From Siphonodentalium dalli (lineage: Eukaryota; Mollusca; Scaphopoda; Gadilida; Siphonodentaliidae), in assembly GCA_032622095.1 (NCBI GenBank), contig CP136065.1:61177094-61241093 (forward strand): DNA of 64,000 nt, in the 5' to 3' direction. This document shows positions 34,644 through 47,213 of the stretch, piece after piece (within the stretch, counting starts at the first letter, position 1; the number at the start of each line of letters is the position of its first letter). The notes below the pieces were generated by a model, which saw only the letters and a list, made by a program, of their open reading frames with translations, was not told the DNA's origin and did no database searches. Made by a program: the position numbers and the translations under genes.

Positions 34644-36018
34644 AGTTTACCATGCAATTGTCTGAGTTTTGTGATCTGATCTGAATCTGAAATCTCGCTA
34701 TGCATTTCTAATTGTCTCCTCCCCTTGTAATAATCGATGCATACATGTTATCGTTGCAGTGAATTTATCTGCCAAGGCGAACCATCACGTCGAGTTGAAG
34801 AGGTGAGATCATTGTAACAAATAAGCCGCCGCAGGCGTCGAGTTTGATCAGCGATAAAAACTCTTCAACTGGACATGATGCGAAGCCCAAATCAATCCAT
34901 TGCAGCAATAACAGGTTTATTATGGTATATGACATGATTTTTATTTAAAAAGCACAATTATGAAATGAAACCACATATGTAGGCCAATAGTAACAAGGAT
35001 AAAGAAGGAACCATTGTTGTATAATAAATCGTCCGGCTTTTTTACATCACAACCATTCATTCTTTGTTGTAATTTTAATAGTGACTTTGAATGTTTTTGC
35101 TTCTGTTTGTCAGAGCAAAGAGGGTCAAACAGTTTTGTCAAACTGGTTAGCACATCGGTGTCTTCATCGCTATGAAATCAACACAATGCACACCTATTAC
35201 TAATTGCTCCAAGCACATTGGGTCGTATAACAGACATGGGTTTTATATTATATACGGATATACAGATTGGATCAGTTCTGTTGAACTTGAGAATAAGAGA
35301 TGGCACCATAACTGGCTGGAATTAGGTATAGTCTCCCTTTAAATAACAAATAGATTGTTGTATATCATTTTCAACATAGCATATCAACACCATGACCAAA
35401 GTTATTTGTACTTTACATACATAATTTCATTCCAAAATAATTTATTTGCCCTTATCCTTTCAGAATGGTGTATATGCATGCAGTTTAATAGAGTTCTATG
35501 CACAGACATATAGGTTTTGGAACTGCTGGCTGTAAAATGTAAGTGATTATTCCTAGTTTCAAACACAATTAAAGCAGACATTCATGACAAACATTGGTGG
35601 ATTTTATTAATTACTGTCGGCCTGCAATGGGCAAATTGAAGGAAATGATTATCCCAGACGAAGAAAATTATGAAATAAATATAGTTTGTTAGTGTACTTG
35701 AATATGCTCCAATGGGCCACAGTGCAATACTCCTCAATAGAACATGCTCAAACTACATTCATTTCTTAAATTATTTTTATAATAAATTAGGATCAGGGAA
35801 CAATCCAGGGCTGATTTGAAACCTGTTACTGGTGTGGGCGCCAGAACTCTGGAAGGCCAAATGTCCAGAAATTCCTAGCGGAGATTATTTATTTAATCTG
35901 AATAATCATGAATTATAATAATAATAATATAATAGTATGATACAAAAAGTTTAAAGAAATCATGAGATTTGCCAGGTGTCATTGCCAGGTTGTCCCTGCC
36001 ATCACTATATAATTATTG
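34644..36018. other. No supported feature
   Basis: AT-rich sequence. A 43 base stretch at 34760-34802 is bounded by exon-like splice signals but stands alone (see rejected items). Confidence 0.4.
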
Positions 36019-36343
36019 GTACCCGGTGTAACAGGATATCTCCCCCCTGGATATCTTCCCCCCACCCTGGATATCTCCCCCCCCCCCCCCCCCCCCCCCC
36101 ATGTACGACTAAAAAATAATTTCACTCATTTGTTATCGTTTGGTTCTGAAATGGCCAGAAAAATGTTTTTTGAGATTAAAAAAAAATATATATTTAATAA
36201 TTTTTGTTTTTATTTAAAAAAAAAAAGTGACAAAATTATTGTTTTCACGAATTTGATTGTCTGTTCATTGGCCAGAAAAAATGTTTTTTTTTAATTCAAT
36301 TTTTGTCTTTTCTTTCAAATGTCCAGGCTTGGATATTCCACCA

Positions 36344-36375
<32 letters not shown>

Positions 36376-36913
36376 CCCAGCACCTACATGACAAAAAAAT
36401 CATCTTATGGTTTTATCGCTTATTTTGCTTTATATATTCATGAGTCAGGGTTTGGGGTGGGGGAAGATGTCCAGGTCAGGATATTTCCCCCCCCCCCCCC
36501 CCCCCACCCAGCACCTACATGACAAAAAAATAATCTTATGGTTTTATCGCTTGTTTTGCTTTATATAGTCATGAAACAACGAGAAATTAACTTCTTCTGA
36601 GAACAAGTTGTTTGAGTCAGGGTTTGGGTGGGGGGGAAGATGTCCAGGTCAGGATATCTCCCCCCCCCCCCCCACCCAGCACCTACATGACAAAAAAAAT
36701 AATCTTATGGTTTTATCGCTTGTTTTGCTTTATATTGTCATGTTTTTTTAAATAAAAAAAAAATTAATAAAAAAAAAAATTAATAAAAAAAACATTTTTC
36801 TGGCCATTTCAGAACCAAACGATATCATATGAGTGAAATTATTTTTTTAGTCGTACATGGGGGTGGGGGGGGGGAGATATCCTGGGGGGGGAGATGACGT
36901 GTTACACCGGTAT
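36019..36913. mobile_element. TIR element with long poly-C runs
   Basis: Inverted arms of about 120-150 bp include ACCCGGTGTAACAGGATATC / GTTACACCGG, CATGTACGACTAAAAAATAA and TTTGGTTCTGAAATGGCCAG. The interior holds about 2.5 tandem copies of a unit with CACCCAGCACCTACATGACA and GATGTCCAGGTCAGGATAT. C-runs of about 24, 29, 19 and 14 bases sit at 36077, 36346, 36487 and 36660. Run lengths may be affected by sequencing. No coding sequence. Confidence 0.7.
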
Positions 36914-36919
36914 TGATGG

Positions 36920-37095
36920 TATGACCTTTTATCGGATTATTTTCAAATTTTGTATATCGATTACTCATGAATATACAGGTAAAGTTCAAATTTTGGTTCC
37001 ATCCCCATTTTTTACCGGAGTTATGATCGTTGTTGGCTTATAATTTGACCTTTATTTTGGTTTCCGTGGGAGAGCTTAGCTTTAGTTATCTCACC
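36920..37095 (+). repeat. Family A-type core fragment
   Basis: ATTTTCAAATTTTGTATATC, AGGTAAAGTTCAAATTTTGG, CGGAGTTATGATCGTTGTTG and TTATTTTGGTTTCCG match the degenerate cores at 46.8-46.98 kb. The poly-C element appears to have inserted beside or into it. Confidence 0.5.
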
Positions 37096-37153
37096 GGCAG
37101 GAAAACAGTTTCACCATCTCTACCGGTTAGCATAAGTTTTTTTTCATAAACAA

Positions 37154-37216
37154 GTTATGAGGCCTCGGTCTGTCATATTAGCCTTCGGCCCATATGGCAG
37201 ACATCGGCCTCATAAC
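37154..37216. repeat. 63 bp hairpin
   Basis: GTTATGAGGCC...GTCTGTCATAT pairs with ATATGGCAGAC...GGCCTCATAAC around a short loop, giving arms of about 25 bp with few mismatches. Confidence 0.6.
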
Positions 37217-38411
37217 TCGGCCAATATGGAAACAACCTATTAATGACTTATATTATTAACTTCTTCACTGCTGAATGATGTTGTGTGCAAAGCCATGTTG
37301 ACATTATAGTCCGATCATGTACTTCGAAAAATATAACAGCAATATCGAAAAACATTATCACTGACTCCGTAAAATGGCTTTTCTCATTCACAATCCTGGA
37401 ACATCATACACTTTATCAAACATCCAGATAGAATTGTTCCCATGTACTAATTTCTTAATTCCTGTTTTGAATAATGAGCAACTGTATTCTGTAGTAGGTC
37501 CCTACTCATACTGGTATAGTCTATATTGGTATTTTAGTAATTTTCCCCATGGGCCTGTTGTACTCACATGTAGCAGCCAAGAGATTAATAGATTGTATTT
37601 TGTTTAATCTTTCAGTTATTCCGAATATGACATAATTCACATGTTAGCTTGGACTATCTAGCATTATCACATGAGTCGGAGTGACAGAAAGAAAGGAACA
37701 GATAGCAACTCTCTTACAAGTGCGTATAATCTAATTGAATAATTCAGTACTAGTGTATGGTATATATTGACAGAACACAACACGCCTCTTAAGGGGGAGA
37801 TACATATTTTGCATAAATCCAGTCAAAAATGGCAAGAGATTTTCAACAAAAAATTTCTCTGGATCTATCTGGCAAAACAATCTTGAATTTCACATATATA
37901 TGGTCATCTTCATTGTGTTCTGAGCAATTATTAAGACACAACAAAACAATGTATTATAACATAAAACATTTGAGAGGTTGAAAATATTAATTTAATTTTC
38001 ACCCCTTTTGGTACCCAGAACTGTTAGAATAATTGTGAACCCATGACCCACAACTCATCTCAGCCCAGTTGTTCATTGATCAACAGCCATGGCATGAAAA
38101 TCCTCAAATATTGATAATTTTTTATGGGTACTTTTCTTTCTTAATGAAAATAATCATTAAATTAAGTATAATAAAGTCTCATGATCTTGAGATATGGTCT
38201 CATGGATATATGAAATGCACTTTTGAAAAAAAACAGAAGTTCTTGACACATGAAAACAGTGAAATTTTAAATCTTTTTCATGGCATATGGCATAAAAGTA
38301 AAGTAATTGAGGTTATAATATCAAATTGGTCGATGGTTCTGAAATATTGTGTAACAATTATCACTTAAACCAAATTTCACAGAGAAATTCCTACCAGATT
38401 TTGAGAAAATT
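37217..38411. other. No feature seen
   Basis: AT-rich, unique-looking sequence without gene or repeat signals that I can support. Confidence 0.4.
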
Positions 38412-39232
38412 GTATACCAGACTTTCATTTTTGAGGCACGCGATCGCTCTTGCGCACCATTGCGCGTCTGAAATTGAAAACCAGCGAGCGAGCGATTGCA
38501 CACCTAGGCCAAATACAGAGAGCGAAGTTGGCCGAACTTGATAACGCTATTTTCAGTGTCTACCCAGACGACATTGGTTAATAATGTGTCCCATTTTCCG
38601 TTTTATTACCGCGTTGCGAGAATGCCTGTATGATGTGTCACGAGATCAAAGGTGCCGCGACCTAGTTACCAATTCCACAACTTTCCATTCACAGTGCGGT
38701 GTCAATCAACCCGCCCGATGTTTGATCACCGACACCAGTAAATTATTTGAGGTCACACGGTGTTGAATGCACTATCTGTCTGGATGATTCGTTTAAGCTA
38801 AAATACATTTGAATGATTTATATGTATGGCTTATGACGTCACATTAATTTCTGGAAAATCAAAGCAAGACCACGTGGCCGGGAGATGTTGATATTATTCT
38901 GTCAGCATGGAATCGGAGTATTAAATTGATTCTTTATTAATAATTATGAATTACAATTAATATAGGAGCATGTACAATATAAAACAGTGTGTGACATTCA
39001 CTTGTGCTTATGGATAGTGGATTAAGCAGTGTTAAACCATCAAAGAGATTCACTGGACATCGATCGTGAGTTACATGTAAACTACCGGTAATTCAATTTA
39101 CACGGCATTTATGAATGTGTTTCCGGCAATCCGCTGTTTATTTATCTTGATAGAAACTGCGCGCCTGGGCCCAAAACCCAGCGAGCGAGACAATGCGCGC
39201 CTACATTTTCTAAAAATGAAAGTCTGGTATAC
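38412..39232. mobile_element. TIR element, ~820 bp, CpG-rich ends
   Basis: GTATACCAGACTTTCATTTTT at 38412 is matched inverted at 39212-39232. Both subterminal regions are CpG-rich with AGCGAGCGAGCGA or AGCGAGCGAGAC words. The interior includes a unique CpG-rich patch at 38584-38766 with a 60-codon open frame that lacks any recognisable motif, then AT-rich sequence. Confidence 0.55.
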
Positions 39233-39868
39233 CATAGACAGAATCCATTTTGAAATACAAGGAAATTTTGGCAAAATGTGCGCCTGACCCGTAATCAAGA
39301 ATCTTTTATCGAATGAATTGTGGATGATGCATGGATATATTTCACGAAAGAGAAATATCCGCAACAAATTTGATAATTGATTTGAGATTATGATACAAGT
39401 TGTGTTTGTATTTATTCTACACAGTTGTGTCAGATAATCAATGACTGTCACCTTTGTTGATACTATAGCTACCTCTATTGTGATTTATGTCTGATGAATA
39501 ACCAGTAATGATCGGGGCATCACCAGAAGCAGATTATTGAACTTATTTAAGCCATCTTATTTGGCGACAATGTCAACAAAAATAGTTGTAGAGGTATACA
39601 ATACTATGCATTCAATAGCTGGGATTCCATTGAACACAAGTGCCTTATGTCAATGGGTGTGGAATAATTATACTAATAACATTTATACACCAATGCCATT
39701 TGAAAAACTGTATTATGTAATCAGTCTCTCCATCCATCCATATGTCTCTTTTGCCATCATATGTCCTTCTGTGAACCTTTGGTTTCCGGATCATAACCCA
39801 TGTAGTTCTTGAACTAAATGCTATAAAGGTCCAGGAAGCCCATTTTAACCAGAGCTTCAATCGCTTTT
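39233..39868. other. No gene seen; degenerate core at right end
   Basis: AT-rich. The last ~80 bases (GGTTTCCGGATCATAACCCA ... CATTTTAACCAGAGCTTCAA) look like a degenerate family A-type core, interrupted at its T-run by the next element. Confidence 0.4.
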
Positions 39869-42075
39869 TATACGCCCTTTTGAAAAAAGGTCGTATTATG
39901 GAAATGGGTTGTCCGTCGGTCCGTCGTCCGTCCAGATGATAACTTTAGTTAGAGTGAACCAAATTAAATTTGGTATGTGGGTTTACTAGCAGAAACGACA
40001 GGTCAAGTTCGAATTCTGGTTCCGTCCGCCAATTTTCACCAGAGTTATGCCCCTTTTTTGACTTTTTGTCCCCCGACGTTTCCGTCGGAGGACTATAGAA
40101 ATGACCCTCGTCCGTCCGTCCGTGCATCCGTGCGTCCGTCCGTGCGTCCGTGCGTCCGAGATTGGGTACCTTCATGGTGTAATCAACTCCTCCTACAGTT
40201 TTAAACGTAGAGATTTGAAACTCTGGGATATTGTTCCTAACATGTTGGTGATTTGCAACATCTATAAAGCTAATCAAAAATATCATTTTTTCCATATTTT
40301 GGGGGGGTTTTCGACTTAGAAATTTGGAACATTTTTGCCTTTTGGATGAGATTGGGTACCTTCATGGTGTAATCAACTCCTCCTACAGTTTTAAATGTAG
40401 AGATTTGAAACTCTGGGATATTGTTCCTAACATGTTGGTGATTTGCAACATCTATATAGCTAATCAAAAATAAAAAAAAATCCATATTTTTGGGGGGGTT
40501 TTCGACTTAGAAAATTTGGAACATTTTTGCCTTTTGGATGAGATTGGGTACCTTCATGGTGTAATCAACTGCTCCTACAGTTTTAATTGTAGAGATTTGA
40601 AACTCTGGGATATTGTTCCTAACATGTTGGTGATTTGCAACATCTATATAGCTAATCAAAAATATCATTTTTTCCATATTTTTGGGGGGTTTTCGACTTA
40701 GAAAATTTGGAACATTTTTGCCTTTTGGATGAGATTGGGTACCTTCATGGTGTAATCAACTCCTCCTACAGTTTTAAATGTAGAGATTTGAAACTCTGGG
40801 ATATTGTTCCTAACATGTTGGTGATTTGCAACATCTATATAACTAATACAAAAATATCAATTTTTTCGTGTTTGCATGAATTTGTTCATCGGGTTGTTTT
40901 GTCCAAGAAATTTTGCCAAGAAATTTTGCGGTGGTTTGCAACATCTATATACTGTATAACATTGTTGCAAATAGTATCCTTCTAACAAATCCAATCATGA
41001 AGTTTACCACTCGAGTCGGGGGACATGTGGTCTGCGACCTTTTATTTGACTTAGAAAACCCCTGAAAGTTAGTTTCCGGATGATAACTTTAGTAGAGTTA
41101 ATCGGATTCAAACCAAATTTGGTATATTACTTTCTCGAAGCAAAACACAAGTCATATTCGAACTTGGGTTCTGCCCGACCATTTTTGGCAGAGTTATGCC
41201 CCTTTTTCGACATAGAAAATTAAGTTTTTCTTGTTTTTTGGTTTCCGGATGATAACTTGATTTTTGATTGTTTATATGCAAAACCCGTTTTTTTGTGGAT
41301 CACTTATATCAAAAACAGCTCAGTTTGGATTTCGATTTAATCCGATAATTTTTGCCAGAGTTATAGCCCTTTTTTGTCCGCCGACCCGACATATAAAACC
41401 CCAAAAGTTGGTGTCCGGATGATAACTTTAGTAGAGTTAATCACATTTAAACCAAATTTGGTATGTGTCTTTCTCCCAGCAAAACACAGATCAAGTTCGA
41501 ATTCGGGTTCCGCCCGCCAATTTTCACCAGAGTTATGTCCCTTTTTTACTTAGAATTTTTGCCAATTTGAGGTTTCCGGATGATAACTTTAGTAAATGTG
41601 TACTGAATGAAATTATATTTGGTATATGTAGGTTTACTAGCACAAAAGACAGATCAAATTCGATTTCGGGTTCCGCCATGCCAATTTTTATGCGCAAACA
41701 ACGGTCGTATCAAGCCAACGCTTAGACGGCGGACATGAGGTCTAACAACCTTTTATTCAACTTAGATTTCACCTGATTTGCGGTTTCCGGATGATAACTT
41801 TGATTGAATCGAGTGAACTGAACCAATTCGGTACCGGGTATGTTAGTTTACCACCCCAAAATACAGATCAAGTTCGAATATGGGTTTTGTCCGCATGATT
41901 TTGACTGAGTTATGCCCCTTTTTCGACTCAGATTTGACCTGATATGCAGTTTCCAGATGATAACTTTATATTGAATCGAGTGAACTGAACCATGTTTCAA
42001 ACGAATGAATTAAACCGTGCCCCACTTTACTCCAGAAAGGGCGTATTGTGCCCACGCCCCGACGGCATGCTCTTG
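39869..42075 (+). mobile_element. Family A element, copy 2, carrying family C
   Basis: Starts TATACGCCCTTTTGAAAAAA after a T5 run and ends GGGCGTATTGTGCCCACGCC, GACGGCATGCTCTTGTTT. Cores of ~150-160 bp carry GGTTTCCGGATGATAACTTT, GAACCAAATTTGGTATGTG and CCAGAGTTATGCCCCTTTTT. It is split by family C at 40067-41042. A short element tail like that of family C (GGCGGACATGAGGTCTAACA) lies near 41730. It provides the empty site for the Helitron at 25710. Confidence 0.7.
40067..41042 (+). mobile_element. Family C element with four ~191 bp cores
   Basis: GTCCCCCGACGTTTCCGTCG with GAGG forms the palindromic head, then a GTCCGTCCGTGC microsatellite. Four nearly identical cores start at 40158, 40348, 40540 and 40731 (GAGATTGGGTACCTTCATGG). 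The tail is CACTCGAGTCGGGGGACATG. The ends GTCCCCCGAC and GTCGGGGGAC are inverted. TTTGACTT occurs on both sides (40057 and 41045). The repeated open frame is a by-product: the 191 bp period breaks frame. Confidence 0.75.
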
Positions 42076-42214
42076 TTTAAATTTTTTTTCCAGGTGATAA
42101 CTTATACATGTATGTTATATGATATGAACTGAATGGAATGAAATTTATGAATGTTGACAACCATAACATATGGGTCGACAAGTTAAATAAGTTAGAGACC
42201 TTTTTTACTTTTTT

Positions 42215-42350
42215 AGAAAGAGGAAGGTATCTTTGTCCATGCTTACTATGCGCAGAAAAGAAAAAAAATTTAAACCCTCCCCCCCTCATTGATATGGAAA
42301 AAAAAATTGCCCGAGAACCAAAAGACCTTTTTTTTGTTGGCCTAAATATG
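42215..42350 (+). mobile_element. Fragment of the 21.4 kb TIR element
   Basis: GAGGAAGGTATCTTTGTCCA, ACCCTCCCCCCCTCATTGAT and GAGAACCAAAAGACC with a T-run and GGCCTAAA match the right end of 21381-22043 in the same orientation. The left end is missing. Confidence 0.6.
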
Positions 42351-42738
42351 ATTATTTAATTTCTCAAATTAGATATTTTTCCCAAATAAATCAATTCCAT
42401 ACTTTCGAGTATTAATTGTATTGAAACAAAACATTTATCTATTCAATTCTATATTTTTCAGGAGCTGAGGAATGATGGAAGGTGGGATCTTCAAAGACAT
42501 TTTACATTTTGAATCATGGTCCTTTTCAACAAGACTAAGGCTCAGCTGATATTCTTCATTCTAATGCAGTATGATCAATTTGTATTGAAATATTTTAGTT
42601 ATGAATCACGTTGTATATTTGATGTTGATGTTTTTATAATGCAAATGACATGTTTACACCAGTGACTCAAACAAAATGCCCAGTAGAGTGTTTTGAGTAA
42701 ATTTTGCAATGATGCATGCATGCATATGGTTGTTCCTA

Positions 42739-43139
42739 TTAGGCCCAAAAAAATACCTGTGTTTAGGGTTATATGGTGCAAAATAATTAACCTAGGTAGG
42801 TAGGGAATTTTTTTTCTTCAAATTTGTTTATTCTGCATTCCATTGGGTCACTGACAGTTCAATCTAGAAAGATTCACAATTCAGATTAATTGAAAGGTTC
42901 AATACCAAATATTGTTATCTTGAATTAGTCAGAGCACTAGACTAGTAAAACTTCTAAACATTTTTATAGCCTCATATATGTAGGAGAGGTTTGGAAATGG
43001 ATATGATACCTTTAGATGCCCTTCCCACTGAGCAAAAAATAATTATCTGTGTCTACAGTCCAATAAAACTTTTGGGTAGGCACCTTTTACTAGGGTAGGT
43101 AGGGAAACCCTAAACACAGGTATTTTTTTTTTGCCCTAA
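42739..43139. mobile_element. TIR element, ~400 bp
   Basis: TTAGGCCCAAAAAAATACCT, GTGTTTAGGGTT at the left is answered inverted by AACCCTAAACACAGGTATTT, a T-run and GCCCTAA at the right. Second inner inverted words (ACCTAGGTAGGTAGGG / ACTAGGGTAGGTAGGG) are in direct orientation. The TTAGGGTT word belongs to the TIR and is not telomeric. Confidence 0.6.
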
Positions 43140-44184
43140 GGATACCAATGTTAAGATCTAAAATTAAGATTTTATTAAAAAAACACAAAGTTATTGGTAC
43201 AGTAGGAATATGGCCTCACTTGTAATTTTAATGGTCATGGATCGATGGAGACCTAAAGTTACTCTTTTACAAAAATATTTGCCAACACTGAAAGCTGAGT
43301 TATGAAGGCCATTATATGATAATTTATCTCACACCCACTATCAAAACTGTTTCCTAACAAGTTAGACTTCAGGAAGCCCTTTGTTTGACAAAAATATTTC
43401 AATTAGGACCCATTTAGCAATGTCATGACCGGATAGTATGTGTTTTGTTTTCGACTGATTGAATACAAGCTTTAATATGATCATAGGCAAGCGTAATTAA
43501 CAAACCAAAGCTAAAACAATCACGTAGGGGTTTCTGCATGTAGCGTTTAAAACAATTCTTGTCAAAATCGCTTTATAGATTCCCACCAAATAAGATTCAC
43601 ATGCAAGACTTATGTTTGGTGGTGTGATTAAAAATAGTTATATATGTTGTCGATAGTGCATGGAACTGAAACTAACGGTTGTATTACCGCTTCAGATACG
43701 CAGGCTGTTCATATCGGTCATAACATGTCATCATGTCGATTTCAACGATAGTCGACAAACAACGTCATCGTGTAACTTTCACCATTGACCGAATTTGCAT
43801 GGAACTGAATGTATCTTCTGCTTTGTTCATAAGTATGTGTTTTCATTCTATTCAAGAAAATAGAATATATATGGATTATCAGATGCATGTAAGTATGCAG
43901 ACTTATGATAACAATCAAATCCATTTTATCTTATTTCCTTTCGCACGGTTAGTCTCTACAGAACCATGCAGTTTTGATCAACTGCTGTGCATCAGTTGGA
44001 AAATAAAGCTTTGAGATACACGTAGATCGTGTTGAGTTGTCGTGCTTTTGGTTTATTAAAAAAAAATATTAGAACTTCCTAGGGTCTGATGATCTGATCC
44101 AGTAGAGTGCCTGAGTAGACCCGTTAGAAATTCATTATGGACCTACTTTCCCTGATAAATAAAAACAAACAAATGATTTTATAA
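43140..44184. other. No supported feature
   Basis: AT-rich sequence. An open frame of about 93 codons at 43733-44014, opposed by a 60-codon minus-strand frame, has no recognisable domain. Confidence 0.4.
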
Positions 44185-44884
44185 TCTATTATATATTTTG
44201 GAAGATCTGTTTGTGTGTGTGTGTGTTCGCGATGAACTCGAAAACGGCCGACCCGATTTCGATGAAACTTCGTATGTGAGGGAACTATCGGTCGGGAAGT
44301 GGCATAGGCATATTAATTTTCAGATCCGAGGTCAACTTTTCATGTGCCAAGGTCAAATCTGTTTTTACGCCGTTTTGCGCTAATATATTTCAGTTCGGTG
44401 CTCACAAATCGATTCGATATAGCGCGAATAATAAATTGCCAGTCATATAATTTGCACGGTTAGAATCTGTGGCGCTTCCTCTTTCCAATGATGTATCACA
44501 CGCCTGTGTACGTTTAAAGTTTCTACCTTAATTATCGGGAAGAATGCAGGACCATGCTTCGCTCATCAAAAAACATTCCGTAAATATATTACGCCGTCAA
44601 CAGATCGTGACGTGATCGCGTTTAACTCTTAACCAGCCGATGTCGCATTAACTCATCACCGGCCGAGGTATCCGCATATGACATTGGGCAATATATATAT
44701 CTCGGAAACGGGTGGAGCTATCGACTTGAAATTTGGTATGTGAATGTATCTTGCCCCGGATAAAAAATTTATCGGGTCGCCGAGCCCGTGCGACGCCAGC
44801 TTCAGGCATGCGCAGACCAGATCTCGGAAACGGGAGGAGCTATCGACTTGAAATTTGGTTTTTTAATAGCCCGGACGAAGTTCC
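44185..44884 (+). mobile_element. Decayed, possibly chimeric Helitron
   Basis: Starts TCTATTATATATTTTGGAAG after an A, with a (GT)n run and the core GATGAAACTTCGTATGTGAG, like the 17031-17796 element. From about 44700 it switches to the 122 bp core type of the 7147/7539 elements (CTCGGAAACGGGTGGAGCTA, GAGCCCGTGCGACGCCAGCT). It ends inside the 3' hairpin (AGCCCGGACGAAGT), without CTAG. Confidence 0.6.
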
Positions 44885-46474
44885 ATGGCGACTGCTATTA
44901 TGAGTTAACTCGTAGTAATGTCCATACCACATAAATAATAACACAAACCACAAGGAATGTTGGTGTATGCGCCAAAACATGGGCACCGATCCCATTGATT
45001 AATTTTATATGTATAAACACAATGGTTTGAGATACGATTCCCACAGTCCGAAAATGGGGTGGGGTCCAGTTAGAAATCTTGGTAATATACTCCAATTCAC
45101 CTGGACCTCTTCTGTACGTCCCTGAACCATGATATACATCATGATATACGTGTGCAAATAGACCATTCCCGGACAAATATTGAGGGCTTTGGTTGCATAA
45201 ATGCAGTAATCAGTTTGTTCTGGAATGTTCAGATTTCATTTGAAGCTATAGGCCTATAACTGATCATACACGTACCCATGGTTTGGAGGTGGGTGCAAGC
45301 CACTGGCAGGTCCACTAAATACATATGCTTTGCTATGTAACATAAAACAGAACAACACTTATATGTGTGTTGAGATTAGTTAGAATTTCGAACTCAGCCC
45401 CTTGGTCGAGTGCGCTAATTTCTAACTTACCTTATTATCAGCTATGTTTATTACACATCTCTTACTAAAATACATGTAGTACTATAGTATTATCGGATAT
45501 AGTGCCTGAGGCTTCTGGAAACTGCTTCTAGCCCTACTTCAAGTGTGTGATCAAGCAGATACACATGGCTTGTTTACCCATGCATGCAAGTTCATTTCCC
45601 TGTCAATGGGTGTAAAAGTGTGTATATATAAATGAATTATCATGCTTTATACAATTTTTGTCGATCAAATACGGGTCAAATGAAAGATGAAACGTGTTAT
45701 AAAGCTCCTACGAGATAACTCGGGGTTCCTCGTCTCGAATCAAATATTTTTTACCCCCAAAGCCAAAGAAATAGTAATATAGGACCCTCTGATCGGATTG
45801 TTGTTGTTGGAGTCTGTTGAGATGGGGACCCTCTGTTCGGATTGAGTACCTTTAATTTACAAACCTAGAAGCTTATCACTTGAAAAAATACTGCTATCTG
45901 TTCTGTAATCAAGATGGTATTTTGAAATACATGCACTACCACAAAATAGAAGGACATAAGAACTTGATTTTTTCCCTTTTCTATTTTCCTTTTCTTGGTT
46001 TTTAAGATGTTAATTGTTTATAAAACTTTAAGAAAATTGTTTAAGAAAACTACTGTTGCAATTAGTTCCGAGTTTGGCATTTTCTTTTCATAAATGCACT
46101 GAACTGATTGGCTTGGTTAGATCAGTATAACTAGATTTTTTTTTCACTTCACATATTTCAACTTTTTAAAATTTTCGGGGTAATCGTATGGGCATGGTAG
46201 TTTTGTTAAATTTCAATCAAATAAACATTTATATTTTTCAATGAAAAAGCTTATGAGACTCCCATCTGGTATTTACATGTAAGCTTATGTGATGTCAAAG
46301 TAATCTATTAGAATATTGTTGAAGGTTCATGTATGCCCAAAAACTTTCAGTCATTAATGACAAAATCAGTAGCTATATATGACATGTTGCACAATCATAA
46401 AAAGCCAGCATATTTTACATAAATACTATATCGTGTGGCATACTTGTATGTGTCACAAGGTGCCAATTCATTCA
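44885..46474. other. No gene seen; one dispersed repeat
   Basis: Near 45715-45800 the words GGTTCCTCG.CTCGAATCAA and AAGAAATAGTAAT recur at 56216-56290. Near 45825-45860 lies an inverted R1 terminus (GAGATGGGGACCCTCTGTTC, GAGTACCTTTAATTTA). The rest is AT-rich without structure. Confidence 0.45.
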
Positions 46475-46985
46475 GCCGGCCAATTTTCACCAGAGTTATG
46501 GCCTTTTTTGTTGGAATTTGTACTCAATTTTCATTTCCGGATGATAACTTCTGTAAATCTGAACTGAATGGATTGAAATAATGTAAGTGAGTTTACTAGC
46601 CAAAAATACAGGTCAAGTTTGGTTCCACCCATTATGTTTTGCCAGAGTTATGGTCCTTATCGACTTTGAATTTGTCGATAGTTTCGGTTTCCGGATGATA
46701 ACTTTAGTTGTCTGTCTGTTTTCAAATTTTGTATGTAGATTACATGGATTTGGGCTGCCCATATTTGCCGAAGTTTATGGTCCTTGTTGACTTTGCCAAT
46801 TATTTATTGTTTCCTGGTGATAACTTTAGTTTCAGTTATCTGATTGTTTTCAAATTTAGAAAATGGATTACTCATATGAAAATATAGGTAAAGTTAGAAT
46901 TTGGGTTCGGTCGGCCTATTTTAACTGGAGTTTATAGTCCTTGTTGACTTATAGTTTGAAGATTATTTTGGTTTCCGGGTGTCTG
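46475..46985 (+). repeat. Family A-type core repeats, about three
   Basis: CACCAGAGTTATGGCCTTTT, TTTCCGGATGATAACTTCTG and AAATACAGGTCAAGTTTGG, then two more diverged cores with TTCAAATTTTGTATGTAGAT and GTTTCC.GGTGATAACTTT. No head or tail is recognised. Confidence 0.6.
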
Positions 46986-47213
46986 TTCGTACTAAAACCA
47001 GCTAAAATATTGGGATAGCAAGATGCTAGTTTTAGTACAAGAACATCCCATTACCATTTGTTTGACATAGTTTATGCGTTAGTGACCAGCTCACATAAAA
47101 CCACAATTAAATGTAATCAAATATCACAATTGCAACAATAAATGGGTTTATTCCACAGAAGACATATTTGTTCTGAAAACCACATCAGTTGTCAATTGAA
47201 AGCGGTAATTATA

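Noticed and set aside
34760-34802. 43 base stretch between a TTGCAG acceptor and a GAG|GTGAGA donor
   Set aside because: A pyrimidine-rich tract precedes it and one frame is open, but no partner exon, conservation or frame continuity can be shown. Such pairs arise often by chance.
38584-38766. CpG-rich 60-codon frame as a coding exon
   Set aside because: It lies between the terminal inverted repeats of a transposon-like element and shows no motif or clear splice sites.
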